From Streptomyces violens (GTDB taxonomy: Bacteria; Actinomycetota; Actinomycetes; Streptomycetales; Streptomycetaceae): a DNA stretch of 64,000 nt. Positions 16,659 to 25,510 of this stretch are shown here, one piece after another. The notes under the pieces are model-generated. The model did not search any database. It was not told the origin of the DNA and saw only the letters and a list, made by a program, of their open reading frames with translations. The stretch is taken from the NCBI RefSeq assembly GCF_000717745.1, contig NZ_JOBH01000020.1, positions 59,541 to 123,540 of the forward strand. The letters are read 5' to 3'. Both the position numbers and the translations under genes were made by a program. How positions within the stretch are numbered: position 1 is the first letter of the stretch; each line of letters begins with the position of its first letter.

Positions 16659-17435
16659 TCAGGCTTCCTTGTGGTCCTGCGGGGGTCTTACCGGGGCGTT
16701 GCCGGAGTACTCCCGGCTGATGGTGTCCGCGGTACGGCGCACCAGCGGGAGCAGTTTGAGGAGGTCCTCGGCGGAGACGACGACGTTCGGCGCGGAGACC
16801 GACATCGCCGCGACCAGCCGGCCGTCCGCACCGCGGATGGGTGCCCCGATGCAGTTGATGGACTCCTCGTGGCCACCGAGGTCGGTGGCCCAGCCCTGTT
16901 CGCGCACCTTGGCCAGCTCGGCCAGGAAGGCCGTGGCGTCGGGGGTCGAACGGGCCGTGTACTGGGGGTAGTCGAGCCGCTCGGCGACGGCGCGGCGCTC
17001 GGGCTCGGGGAGGTCGGCGAGCAGCAGCTTGGCGACGGCGGCGACGGTGATCGCGACGGGCTTGCCGATGCGCGAGTACATCCGGACCGGATAGCGGCTC
17101 TCGACCTTGTCGATGTAGAGGACCTCGTTCTCCTCGTACACCGCGAGGTGGACGGTGTGTCCGACCTTCTCGTTGAGCTCGGCGAGGTGGGGGTGGGCGA
17201 TGTCGCGGACGTCGAGGTTCTCGACGGCTTCCTGGGCGAGGGCGAAGAGCCGGGCGCCCAGGCGGTAGCGCTGGTCGGGCTGGCGGTACACCATGCCGTG
17301 CTCGTGGAGCGTGCGCAGCAGCCGCAGGGCGGTGGACTTGTGCACACCGAGCCGGTCGGCGACCTGCTCCAGGTTGGCCGGTCCCTGCGCGAGCAAAGGA
17401 AGGATGCTCAAAGCGCGGTCGACAGTCTGGCTCAT
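16659..17435 (-). CDS. IclR-family transcriptional regulator
   Basis: A 258-residue regulator. The winged helix-turn-helix occupies residues 5-65 (GPANLEQVADRLGVHKSTAL, then LLRTLHEHGMVYRQPDQRYR), and the ligand domain occupies about 80-250 (HLAVYEENEVLYIDKVES, INCIGAPIRGADGRLVAAMS). The KdgR branch of this family responds to 2-keto-3-deoxygluconate, which would fit the neighbouring kinase. The ATG overlaps the kinase stop by four bases. Likely targets are the inverted repeats in the 176-base divergent region at 18524-18699. Confidence 0.93.
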   Translation of the reverse strand: MSQTVDRALSILPLLAQGPANLEQVADRLGVHKSTALRLLRTLHEHGMVYRQPDQRYRLGARLFALAQEAVENLDVRDIAHPHLAELNEKVGHTVHLAVYEENEVLYIDKVESRYPVRMYSRIGKPVAITVAAVAKLLLADLPEPERRAVAERLDYPQYTARSTPDATAFLAELAKVREQGWATDLGGHEESINCIGAPIRGADGRLVAAMSVSAPNVVVSAEDLLKLLPLVRRTADTISREYSGNAPVRPPQDHKEA

Positions 17436-18523
17436 GTCTGGGATACCTCCACCCGTACGTTCCCGGCCCCGTCGTCCGTCCAGCCGGGACCGAGTCGCAG
17501 TGTCTCCCAGGCGGCCGCGTCGAGCGCCACGAGGTGCTCGGTGAGCTCGCGGGCCGGCGGGGTGCCGAGGTCGCCGGGGACGGTGAGGGAGGCGGCGGCC
17601 ATGAGGTGGCCGTGCCGGATGCGGTCGAAGACGGGCAGGCCGCGCAGGGTGGCGGAGAGGAAGCCGGCGGCGAAGGCGTCACCGGCGCCGACCGGGGCCG
17701 CCACCTCGACCTTGAGCGCGGGCGCGAAGGTCACGGTGTCGGTGCCGTCGGGCTGCCGTTCGTACACGGTCGCGCCCTCGCTGCCCTGCTTGACGACGAG
17801 GACGCCGGGCTCGGGGAGCGCCGCGCGCACGGCGGCGGGGCCGTGCACGTCCCAGGCGGCCGCGGCCTCGTCCTCGCCGACGAAGACCAGGTCGCAGCCG
17901 CGGGCGAGGCCGAGGAGGATGCCGGGCGCCTGCTCGGCGCGGTCCTGCCAGAGGCCGACACGGTAGTTGAGGTCGAAGGAGACGAGCGGGCGGCCGGGGC
18001 GGCGCTCCGTGATCGTCTTCAGGACGTCGAGGCAGCCGTCGGAGAGGGCGGCGGTGATGCCGGTGACGTGGACGACGCGGGCGTCCCAGAGGGCCCGGTC
18101 GTCGAGGAGGGCGGGGGTCATCGCGGAGGCGGCGGAGCCGGCGCGGTAGTAGACGACCTCGGCGAGGTCCTGCCCGTCCGCCGCCGACTCGGCGCCGGTG
18201 GCGCGCTCACCCGCGGTACGGAAGTAGATGCCGGTCGGACGCTTGGGGTCGCGCTGCACATGGGCGACGTCGACGCCGTGTGCGGCGATCGTCTCCAGGA
18301 GGTGGTCGCCGAAGCCGTCGGTGCCGACCCGGGAGATCCACCGCGCGGAGTGCCCGATGGCGGCCAGCGCGCAGGCGACGTTGGACTCGGCGCCGCCGAT
18401 GCCGCGGTCGAAGGAGGGCACGTCGGCGAGTCTGCCGGGGCGTGCGGGCAGGAAGGTGACCATGGACTCGCCCAGGCAGACGACGTCGGCGGTGACGTGC
18501 GGTGGCGTGGTCGCTGTGGTCAC
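17432..18523 (-). CDS. kdgK: PfkB-family sugar kinase, KdgK type (2-keto-3-deoxygluconate kinase)
   Basis: A 363-residue ribokinase-fold enzyme. N-terminal CLGESMVTFLP and GIGGAESNVACALAAIG bind substrate. The DxNxR motif VSFDLNYRVGLWQ is characteristic of 2-keto-3-deoxygluconate kinases. GAGDAFAAGFL (279-289) holds the catalytic base Asp282. The predicted reaction is phosphorylation of 2-keto-3-deoxygluconate to the 6-phosphate. No KDPG aldolase is present in the window, so cleavage to pyruvate and glyceraldehyde-3-phosphate would depend on an enzyme coded elsewhere. GTG start with AGGAG upstream. First gene of the leftward arm of the divergent cluster. Confidence 0.88.
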   Translation of the reverse strand: MTTATTPPHVTADVVCLGESMVTFLPARPGRLADVPSFDRGIGGAESNVACALAAIGHSARWISRVGTDGFGDHLLETIAAHGVDVAHVQRDPKRPTGIYFRTAGERATGAESAADGQDLAEVVYYRAGSAASAMTPALLDDRALWDARVVHVTGITAALSDGCLDVLKTITERRPGRPLVSFDLNYRVGLWQDRAEQAPGILLGLARGCDLVFVGEDEAAAAWDVHGPAAVRAALPEPGVLVVKQGSEGATVYERQPDGTDTVTFAPALKVEVAAPVGAGDAFAAGFLSATLRGLPVFDRIRHGHLMAAASLTVPGDLGTPPARELTEHLVALDAAAWETLRLGPGWTDDGAGNVRVEVSQT

Positions 18524-18605
18524 GGTGTTTCCCTGCTCCTTGCGGTGGGTGGTGCGGGGCCTCGGTGGTGTGTTGGGGGCGTGTTCCGCTCCCTGTTTCC
18601 CACCA

Positions 18606-18677
18606 TTGACCCGACGATGAATCGGATGCTAGACAGCATTCAGCGATATGCGCAATGGGCGTTGCAGATGATGCAAC
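18606..18677 (+). promoter_or_regulatory. Divergent control region: promoter plus two inverted repeats
   Basis: TTGACC (18606-18611), an 18-base spacer and TAGACA (18630-18635) resemble a vegetative promoter for the rightward genes. A perfect inverted repeat ATGCT-AGAC-AGCAT (18626-18639) overlaps the -10, and another, GTTGCA-GATGA-TGCAAC (18661-18677), lies downstream, 22 bases before the deaminase start. Both suit repression by the linked IclR protein. Confidence 0.65.
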
Positions 18678-18699
18678 AGGAAATTTGAGGAGACATCCC

Positions 18700-19992
18700 A
18701 TGGCCGCCGATCCCCAGTCCGACCACCCCATCGGACAGCTCGCGGACGAACGGGTGGACCACCGCTTCAAGGCCCTCCCCCCGGACGCGGAAGGACTCAC
18801 GGTCGGCGCCCTGGCGGCCCAGCGCCGCAACCTCTTCACCGGCGGCTTCACCACCCCGGTCCTGGCCCTGTCCGCCGAGTCGGTCGAGCACAACCTCGCG
18901 CTCATGGAGGAGTACTCCACCCGGCACGGCCTCGCCTTCGCGCCGCACGGCAAGACCACGATGTCCCCGCAGCTCTTCGCCCGCCAGCTCGCGCACGGCG
19001 CGTGGGGCATCACCGCGGCCGTACCGCACCAGGCCCGGGTCTACCGCGCGTTCGGCATCCAGCGGATCTTCCTCGCCAACGAGATGGTGGACGCCGCCGC
19101 GCTGCGCTGGCTGGCGGGCGAGCTGGCCGCCGACCCTGACTTCCGTTTCATCTGTTACGTCGACTCGCTGCGCGGCATCGAGCTGATGGACGCCGCGCTG
19201 CGCGAGGCCGGCGCCGCCCGCCCCGTGGACGTCGTCATCGAGCTGGGCGCGGGCGACGCGGCCCGTACCGGCGTCCGCGACGAGGCCACCTGCCTGGACC
19301 TGGCCAACGCGATCGCCGCCGCCGACACCCTCCGCCTGGTCGGCATCGCCGGGTACGAGGGCGAGGTGCCGGACGCGAACGCCGAGCGGGTCGCCGCCTG
19401 GCTGCGCCGCCTCGTGGCGCTCCTCGTCGACTTCGACAAGGCGGGCCGCTTCGCCGACCTGGACGAGATCGTGCTGAGCGCGGGCGGCAGCGCGTGGTTC
19501 GACACGGTCGCCGAGGTCTTCGCCGAGGTACCGGAGCTCTCCAGCCCGGTACTGAAACTGCTGCGCTCCGGCGCGTACGTCTCGCACGACGACGGCCACT
19601 ACCGTCACCTCACCCCCTTCAACCGCCACCCCGACGAGGGCGCCCTGCAGCCCGCCTTCCGGCTGTGGGCGCAGGTCGTCTCGCGCCCCAACGGCGCGCA
19701 GGCGTTCGCCAACGCGGGCAAGCGGGACGCGGCGTACGACCTGGACCTGCCCGAGGCGCAGGTCGTCCGGTCGGCCCGGGACGGCTCGGTCCGCCCCGCC
19801 GACGGCATCTCCGTGACCGGCCTCTCCGACCAGCACGCCTGGATCGGCACCGAGCCGGGCGCCGGGCTGGAGGTCGGCGACTGGATCGGGATGGGCCTGT
19901 CCCACCCGTGCACGTCCTTCGACAAGTGGCAGCTCATCCCGCTGGTCGAGGCCGACGGCACGGTCTCGGACTTCGTCCGTACGTTCTTCTGA
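18700..19992 (+). CDS. PLP-dependent D-amino-acid/D-glucosaminate-type deaminase (DSD1-like fold)
   Basis: A 430-residue fold-type III PLP enzyme of the D-serine dehydratase/D-threonine aldolase family. The Schiff-base lysine is expected to be Lys85 in AFAPHGKTTMSP. The C-terminal zinc site of DSD1-type enzymes appears as SHPCTSFDKW (His402 and Cys404). These enzymes eliminate water and ammonia from D-configured beta-hydroxy amino acids. D-glucosaminate is such a compound and yields 2-keto-3-deoxygluconate. That substrate is inferred from the KdgK-type kinase and GntP permease nearby; D-serine or D-threonine are alternatives. GAGGAG precedes the ATG. The stop overlaps the ribosome site of the deacylase gene, so the two are co-expressed. 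Confidence 0.85.
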   Translation: MAADPQSDHPIGQLADERVDHRFKALPPDAEGLTVGALAAQRRNLFTGGFTTPVLALSAESVEHNLALMEEYSTRHGLAFAPHGKTTMSPQLFARQLAHGAWGITAAVPHQARVYRAFGIQRIFLANEMVDAAALRWLAGELAADPDFRFICYVDSLRGIELMDAALREAGAARPVDVVIELGAGDAARTGVRDEATCLDLANAIAAADTLRLVGIAGYEGEVPDANAERVAAWLRRLVALLVDFDKAGRFADLDEIVLSAGGSAWFDTVAEVFAEVPELSSPVLKLLRSGAYVSHDDGHYRHLTPFNRHPDEGALQPAFRLWAQVVSRPNGAQAFANAGKRDAAYDLDLPEAQVVRSARDGSVRPADGISVTGLSDQHAWIGTEPGAGLEVGDWIGMGLSHPCTSFDKWQLIPLVEADGTVSDFVRTFF

Positions 19993-20003
19993 GGAGCCCG
20001 GCC

Positions 20004-21626
20004 ATGGATCTCGTCCTCCGCGACGTACGCGTCATCGACGGCACCGGCGGTGCCTCTTACCGGGCCGACGTGGCCCTGGACGGCGGCCGCATAGCCGCCA
20101 TCGTGCGGGAGGGCTCGGGCGACCGCCCGACCGCCGCGCGCGTGGTCGACGCGCACGGTCTCGCCCTCTCCCCCGGTTTCATCGACATGCACGCCCACAG
20201 CGACCTCGCCCTCCTGCGCGACCCGTCGCACGAGGCCAAGGCCGCGCAGGGCGTCACCCTCGAAGTGATCGGCCAGGACGGACTGTCGTACGCGCCCGTC
20301 GACGACCGGACCCTCGCCGAGGTCCGCGCCCAGATCGCGGGCTGGAACGGTGACGGTTCGGACATCGACTTCAGCTGGCGCTCGGTCGGCGAGTACCTCG
20401 ACCGGCTGGACCACGGCTTCGACGGACACGGCATCGCGGTCAACGCCGCGTACCTGATCCCGCAGGGCACGGTCCGGATGCTGGCGATGGGCTGGGACGA
20501 CCGCCCGGCGACCGACGCCGAGCTGGCCCGCATGAAGCGGCTGGTCGCCGAGGGTCTGGAGCAGGGCGCCGTGGGCCTCTCCTCGGGCCTCACCTACACG
20601 CCCGGCATGTACGCCTCGGACTCCGAGCTCGCCGAGCTGTGCCGGGTGGTCGCCCGGTACGAGGGGTACTACTGCCCGCACCACCGCTCGTACGGCGCGG
20701 GCGCGCTCCAGGCGTACGAGGAGATGGTGGGCCTCACGCGCGAGGCGGGCTGTGCGCTGCACCTCGCGCACGCCACCATGAACTTCGGCGTGAACAAGGG
20801 CCGGGCCCCCGAGCTGCTGGCGCTGCTGGACGCGGCCCTGGACGACGGCGCGGACATCAGCCTGGACACCTACCCGTACACCCCCGGCTGCACGACGCTC
20901 GTCGCGATGCTGCCGAGCTGGGCGAGCGAGGGCGGCCCGGAGGCGATCCTGGCGCGGCTGCGGGACGACGCCGAGGCGGCCCGCATCCGGCAGGTCGTGG
21001 AGGTCGAGGGCGCGGACGGCTGCCACGGCGTCCCGATGGAGTGGGACACGATCGAGATCTCCGGCGTCTCGCACCCGGAGCTCGCGGAGTACGTCGGCAA
21101 GACGGTCGCGCAGAGCGCGGCCGAGCGCGGCGAGGAGCCGTGGGTGACGGCCCGCCGGCTGCTCATCGAGGACCGCCTCGGCTCGACGATCCTGCAGCAC
21201 GTCGGGCACGAGGAGAACGTCCGGCAGATCATGCGGCACCGTGTGCACACGGGCGGCAGCGACGGCATCCTGCAGGGCGCCAAGCCGCACCCCCGCGCGT
21301 ACGGCACGTTCCCCCAGTACCTGGGCAAGTACGTCCGTGAGCTGGGCATCCTCTCGCTGGAGGAGTGCGTCGCGCACCTCACCGGGCGGGCCGCCGCCCG
21401 GCTGCGGCTGCCGGACCGCGGGCTCGTACGTGAGGGATACCGCGCCGACCTGGTGCTGTTCGATCCGGAGACGGTGGCCGCGGGGTCGACCTTCGAGGTG
21501 CCGCGCACGCTCCCGACGGGCATCCCGCACGTGCTGATCGACGGGCGCTTCGTGATCGAGGACGGCAAGCGGACCGACGTCCTCGCGGGCCGGTCGGTGC
21601 GGCGCACCCCCGCGACGCGCGGCTGA
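20004..21626 (+). CDS. N-acyl-D-amino-acid deacylase family amidohydrolase
   Basis: A 540-residue amidohydrolase-fold enzyme. Metal site residues include His63 and His65 (DMHAHSD), a His in HLAHATM and the catalytic Asp in GGSDGIL. Classical D-aminoacylases have GNCG at the metal-bridging position, while this protein has GQDG at 90-93, so the Cys ligand is replaced by Asp or is absent. That marks a separate subgroup that may have another substrate. In this operon it could remove the acetyl group from N-acetyl-D-glucosaminate, producing the substrate for the preceding deaminase. The longer in-frame upstream extension overlaps the deaminase and is rejected, because GAGGAG sits just before the ATG at 20004. 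Confidence 0.85.
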   Translation: MDLVLRDVRVIDGTGGASYRADVALDGGRIAAIVREGSGDRPTAARVVDAHGLALSPGFIDMHAHSDLALLRDPSHEAKAAQGVTLEVIGQDGLSYAPVDDRTLAEVRAQIAGWNGDGSDIDFSWRSVGEYLDRLDHGFDGHGIAVNAAYLIPQGTVRMLAMGWDDRPATDAELARMKRLVAEGLEQGAVGLSSGLTYTPGMYASDSELAELCRVVARYEGYYCPHHRSYGAGALQAYEEMVGLTREAGCALHLAHATMNFGVNKGRAPELLALLDAALDDGADISLDTYPYTPGCTTLVAMLPSWASEGGPEAILARLRDDAEAARIRQVVEVEGADGCHGVPMEWDTIEISGVSHPELAEYVGKTVAQSAAERGEEPWVTARRLLIEDRLGSTILQHVGHEENVRQIMRHRVHTGGSDGILQGAKPHPRAYGTFPQYLGKYVRELGILSLEECVAHLTGRAAARLRLPDRGLVREGYRADLVLFDPETVAAGSTFEVPRTLPTGIPHVLIDGRFVIEDGKRTDVLAGRSVRRTPATRG

Positions 21627-21862
21627 GTCGAAGCTCACACCGCGTCCGGGCGTCGCATCGGGCGTCCTGCGGATTCCGTTGTCCGGCTTCGATGACGAAG
21701 CGCTCGATGGTGAGCACATGCGAAAAATCGGCCATGCGTCATCCGAGTCTTGGAATGTGCAGTGAGGCGGGTGGGAAGCCACCCGCCACCCGCATCTCAG
21801 CAGGTCCCGGCGTGGCCCATAACACCGGGCGGGCGTCCGCGCCCGCCCGTAAGGTGGCGGAC

Positions 21863-23074
21863 ATGCAGGTGATCCAGTCAACCAAGCTCGCCAATGTCTG
21901 CTACGAGATCCGTGGCCCGGTTCTTGAGGAGGCGATGCGGCTGGAGGCGGCAGGTCATCGCATACTCAAGCTCAACACCGGCAACCCCGCCGCATTCGGC
22001 TTCGAGTGCCCGCCGGAGATCCTGGAGGACATCCTCCGCAGCGTCGGCACGGCGCACGGCTACGGCGACGCCAAGGGCCTGCTCTCCGCCCGGCGCGCGG
22101 TGATGCAGCACTACCAGACCCGCGGCATCGAGCTGTCCGTCGAGGACATCTACCTCGGCAACGGCGTCTCCGAGCTGATCCAGATGTCGATGCAGGCGCT
22201 GCTCGACGACGGCGACGAGGTGCTGGTCCCGGCCCCGGACTACCCGCTGTGGACCGCTTCGGTCTCGCTCTCCGGCGGTACGGCCGTGCACTACCGCTGC
22301 GACGAGCAGGCGGACTGGATGCCGGACCTGGCCGACATCGAGCGGAAGGTCACCGACCGCACGAAGGCCATCGTCGTCATCAACCCGAACAACCCCACGG
22401 GCGCGGTGTACGACGAGGAGCTGCTGCGCGGCATCGCGGAGATCGCCCGTCGGCACAACCTGATCGTCTGCGCCGACGAGATCTACGACAAGATCCTCTA
22501 CGACGGCGTCACGCACACGCCGTTCGCGTCCCTCGCTCCCGACCTGCTGACGCTGACGTTCAACGGCCTGTCGAAGGCGTACCGGGTGGCGGGCTACCGC
22601 AGCGGCTGGCTCGCGGTCTGCGGCCCGAAGGCGCACGCCACCTCGTACATCGAGGGGCTGACGATCCTCGCGAACATGCGGCTGTGCGCCAATATGCCGG
22701 CCCAGCACGCGGTGGCCACCGCGCTCGGCGGCCGCCAGTCGATCAACGACCTGGTCCTGCCGGGCGGCCGGCTGCTGGAGCAGCGGGACGCCGCGTTCGA
22801 CCTGCTCTCGCAGATCCCGGGCGTCAGCTGCGTGAAGCCCAAGGGCGCGCTGTACGCGTTCCCGCGGCTGGACCCGAAGGTGTACAAGATCAAGGACGAC
22901 CGGCAGATGGTGCTGGACCTGCTGCGCGCCGAGAAGATCATGATCGTGCACGGTACGGGCTTCAACTGGCCGGAGCCGGACCACTTCCGCCTGGTCACGC
23001 TGCCGAACAAGGACGATCTGACGGACGCTGTGACCCGGATCGGCAGCTTCCTGGACGGTTACGGTCAGTACTGA
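21863..23074 (+). CDS. AlaA-type pyridoxal phosphate aminotransferase
   Basis: A 403-residue class I aminotransferase. Motifs: GYGDAKGLLSARRAV, NPNNPTGAVYDEE, DEIYDKILYDG, and the PLP lysine in FNGLSKAYRVAGYRSGW. The last motif and the overall length are close to E. coli AlaA, a glutamate-pyruvate transaminase, so alanine synthesis is the best guess. The start at 21863 is preferred: TAAGGT lies 7 bases before the ATG, fitting a leaderless transcript, and upstream in-frame codons have no family similarity. The 236 bases between the deacylase stop and this start hold no gene I can support. Confidence 0.9.
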   Translation: MQVIQSTKLANVCYEIRGPVLEEAMRLEAAGHRILKLNTGNPAAFGFECPPEILEDILRSVGTAHGYGDAKGLLSARRAVMQHYQTRGIELSVEDIYLGNGVSELIQMSMQALLDDGDEVLVPAPDYPLWTASVSLSGGTAVHYRCDEQADWMPDLADIERKVTDRTKAIVVINPNNPTGAVYDEELLRGIAEIARRHNLIVCADEIYDKILYDGVTHTPFASLAPDLLTLTFNGLSKAYRVAGYRSGWLAVCGPKAHATSYIEGLTILANMRLCANMPAQHAVATALGGRQSINDLVLPGGRLLEQRDAAFDLLSQIPGVSCVKPKGALYAFPRLDPKVYKIKDDRQMVLDLLRAEKIMIVHGTGFNWPEPDHFRLVTLPNKDDLTDAVTRIGSFLDGYGQY

Positions 23075-23103
23075 ACGGATCCTTTTTCTGTACGCGGGAC
23101 AAC

Positions 23104-23127
23104 TTTAGACTCAGTCCAATGTAGGAT
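23104..23127 (+). promoter_or_regulatory. Possible FUR-family 7-1-7 operator and -10 box
   Basis: TTAGACT-C-AGTCCAA (23105-23119) is a 7-1-7 inverted repeat with one mismatched pair, the geometry used by FUR/PerR-type regulators. It is followed at 23122-23127 by TAGGAT, a plausible -10. It lies about 40 bases before the small gene at 23158. The match to a named operator is not established. Confidence 0.4.
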
Positions 23128-23157
23128 GGTCTCCTGACGTTGCCAGGAGGCCATTCC

Positions 23158-23562
23158 ATGTACGAGCCGATCCGCACCAAGTCGGTCCACACCATGGCCG
23201 AGCAGGATGACTTTCCGCACCGCTCGCGCGAGGAGGAACTGGACATCCGGCTCGCCGGGCATCTGACCGCACTGCTGACCACCCTCGACGAGCTGCGCGC
23301 GCTGACGCCCGACGGCTCGCTCGACGACGCCGCCGACCGGCTCGCCGAGCAGGTCGCCCGGCTCCGCGGCGGCGACTTCCCGCTGCGCGCCCGGCCGTCC
23401 GGCGGCGCCCCGGAGCGCATCCCCTCGCTCCACCGCCGCGTCCACACCCTCGCCGGGAACGCCCTGGTCGTGGCCAATTCCCGGTCCGACAAGGCGGCCG
23501 CGGAGCTCGCCGCCGAGCTGCTGCGGCGCCACGCCGACGCGGGGAAGCTGGCCACGGCCTGA
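23158..23562 (+). CDS. Conserved small actinobacterial protein
   Basis: A 134-residue protein that I do not recognise as a named family. It is charged and helical, without signal peptide or membrane segment: EEELDIRLAGHLTALLTTLD, then DDAADRLAEQVARL, an Arg/Pro-rich turn and a C-terminal helix KAAAELAAELLRRH. AGGAGG lies 7 bases before the ATG at 23158. The frame continues upstream for six codons but lacks a better site. It converges on the PEP carboxykinase gene across a strong terminator. A FUR-like inverted repeat precedes it, so a stress or metal response is possible but unproven. Confidence 0.7.
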   Translation: MYEPIRTKSVHTMAEQDDFPHRSREEELDIRLAGHLTALLTTLDELRALTPDGSLDDAADRLAEQVARLRGGDFPLRARPSGGAPERIPSLHRRVHTLAGNALVVANSRSDKAAAELAAELLRRHADAGKLATA

Positions 23563-23625
23563 CCCCCGCCCCCATTCCTCCGGGGGCGGCCGTGGTGCTC
23601 ATCCCGTCCGCCCCTGGAGCTCCAC

Positions 23626-23667
23626 CACGAAAGGGCCCGTAACCTGCCGGTGACGGGCCCTTTCGTG
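23626..23667. terminator. Bidirectional terminator
   Basis: A perfect 15-base stem, CACGAAAGGGCCCGT (23626-23640) with its complement at 23653-23667, and a 12-base loop. It separates the plus-strand small gene from the minus-strand PEP carboxykinase gene and should serve both. Confidence 0.9.
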
Positions 23668-23683
23668 AAGTCAGCCGTGACGG

Positions 23684-25510
23684 CTAGCCGAGGCGCTTGA
23701 CCAGCGCGCGGTACTCGTCCCACATCTCCTTCGGCGTGTGGTCACCGAAGGTGTTGAGGTGCTCGGGGACCAGCGACGCCTCGTCGCGCCAGACGTCCTT
23801 GTCGACGCTGAGCAGGAAGTCGAGGTCCGCCTCCGGGAGGTCCAGGCCCTCGGTGTCCAGGGACTCCTTGGTCGGCAGGATGCCGATGGGGGTCTCGACG
23901 CCCTCGGCCTTGCCCTCCAGGCGCTCCACGATCCACTTCAGGACGCGGCTGTTCTCGCCGAAGCCGGGCCAGACGAACTTGCCCGCCTCGTTCTTCCGGA
24001 ACCAGTTGACGTAGTAGATCTTGGGCAGCTTGGCCGCGTCGGCGGTCTTGCCGACCTTGACCCAGTGACCCATGTAGTCGCCCATGTTGTAACCGCAGAA
24101 CGGCAGCATGGCGAACGGGTCGCGGCGCAGCTCACCGACCTTGCCCTCGGCGGCGGCGGTCTTCTCGGAGGCGACGTTCGCGCCGAGGAAGACGCCGTGC
24201 TGCCAGTCGAAGGACTCGGTGACCAGCGGTACCGCGCTGGCGCGGCGGCCGCCGAAGAGGATCGCCGAGATCGGCACGCCCTTGGGGTCCTCCCACTCGG
24301 GCGCGATGATCGGGCACTGGCCGGCCGGGGTGGTGAACCGGGCATTGGGGTGGGCCGCCGGCGTCTCCGACTCCGGGGTCCAGTCGTTGCCCTTCCAGTC
24401 GGTCAGGTGGGCGGGGGTCTCCTCCGTCATGCCCTCCCACCAGACGTCGCCGTCGTCGGTGAGCGCGACGTTGGTGAAGACGGAGTTGCCCCACAGGGTC
24501 TTCATGGCGTTGGCGTTGGTGTGCTCGCCGGTGCCGGGCGCGACGCCGAAGAAGCCGGCCTCGGGGTTGATCGCGTACAGCCGGCCGTCCTCGCCGAAGC
24601 GCATCCAGGCGATGTCGTCGCCGATCGTCTCGACCGTCCAGCCGGAGATCGTGGGCTCCAGCATCGCGAGGTTGGTCTTGCCGCAGGCGCTCGGGAACGC
24701 GGCGGCGACGTACTTCGACTCGCCCTGCGGCGGGGTGAGCTTGAGGATCAGCATGTGCTCGGCGAGCCAGCCCTCGTCACGCGCCATGACGGAGGCGATG
24801 CGCAGCGCGTAGCACTTCTTGCCGAGCAGGGCGTTGCCGCCGTAGCCCGAGCCGTAGGACCAGATCTCGCGGTCCTCGGGGAAGTGCGAGATGTACTTCG
24901 TGGAGTTGCACGGCCACGGCACGTCCTGCTCGCCCTCCGCGAGCGGGGCACCGAGGGTGTGCACGGCCTTGACGAAGAAGCCGTCGGAGCCGAGCTCGTC
25001 CAGGACCGGCTGGCCCATGCGGGTCATGGTGCGCATCGAAACGGCGACGTACGCCGAGTCGGTGATCTCCACGCCGAGCGCGGAGAGCGGCGAGCCCAGC
25101 GGACCCATGCAGAACGGGACGACGTACATCGTCCGGCCGCGCATCGCGCCCCGGAAGATGCCCTGCTCACCGGAGAAGATCTCCCGCATCTCCGCGGGGG
25201 CTTTCCAGTGGTTCGTCGGGCCCGCGTCCTCCTCCTTCTCGGAACAGATGAAGGTGCGGTCCTCCACACGGGCGACGTCCCTCGGGTCGGAGGCCGCGTA
25301 GTAGGAGTTGGGTCGCTTGATCGGGTCGAGCTTCTTGAACGTTCCCTTGGCGACCAGTTCCTCACACAGGCGGTCGTACTCCGCCTCCGAGCCGTCGCAC
25401 CACACGATGCGGTCCGGCTGGGTGATCGACGCGATCTCATCGACCCAGGCGATGAGCTCCTGGTGGTCGGTCGGGTGCTTGAGGGAGGGAGCCGCGTTGT
25501 CGCGCGCCAC
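23684..25510 (-). CDS. pckG: Phosphoenolpyruvate carboxykinase (GTP)
   Basis: A 608-residue enzyme that converts oxaloacetate and GTP to phosphoenolpyruvate, the entry step of gluconeogenesis. The GTP-type family is shown by the P-loop region [15 protein letters not shown], the reactive cysteine in that loop, [33 protein letters not shown], and WNWPFRK-like elements such as [18 protein letters not shown]. The GTG at 25510 has AGGAG upstream, and the upstream extension to 25630 is not conserved in character. About 230 bases separate it from the divergent hemolysin-III gene. They contain AACATC...GATGTT (25539-25571) and CCGGATG...CATCCGG (25592-25618) inverted repeats that may be control sites. 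Confidence 0.97.
   Translation of the reverse strand: MARDNAAPSLKHPTDHQELIAWVDEIASITQPDRIVWCDGSEAEYDRLCEELVAKGTFKKLDPIKRPNSYYAASDPRDVARVEDRTFICSEKEEDAGPTNHWKAPAEMREIFSGEQGIFRGAMRGRTMYVVPFCMGPLGSPLSALGVEITDSAYVAVSMRTMTRMGQPVLDELGSDGFFVKAVHTLGAPLAEGEQDVPWPCNSTKYISHFPEDREIWSYGSGYGGNALLGKKCYALRIASVMARDEGWLAEHMLILKLTPPQGESKYVAAAFPSACGKTNLAMLEPTISGWTVETIGDDIAWMRFGEDGRLYAINPEAGFFGVAPGTGEHTNANAMKTLWGNSVFTNVALTDDGDVWWEGMTEETPAHLTDWKGNDWTPESETPAAHPNARFTTPAGQCPIIAPEWEDPKGVPISAILFGGRRASAVPLVTESFDWQHGVFLGANVASEKTAAAEGKVGELRRDPFAMLPFCGYNMGDYMGHWVKVGKTADAAKLPKIYYVNWFRKNEAGKFVWPGFGENSRVLKWIVERLEGKAEGVETPIGILPTKESLDTEGLDLPEADLDFLLSVDKDVWRDEASLVPEHLNTFGDHTPKEMWDEYRALVKRLG

Noticed and set aside
21379..21735. 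Minus-strand frame starting MADFSHVLTIERFVIEAG between the deacylase and aminotransferase genes
   Set aside because: The first 30 residues look protein-like, but the rest is Arg-rich shadow of the deacylase and no ribosome site is seen. It could be a gene remnant, without support.
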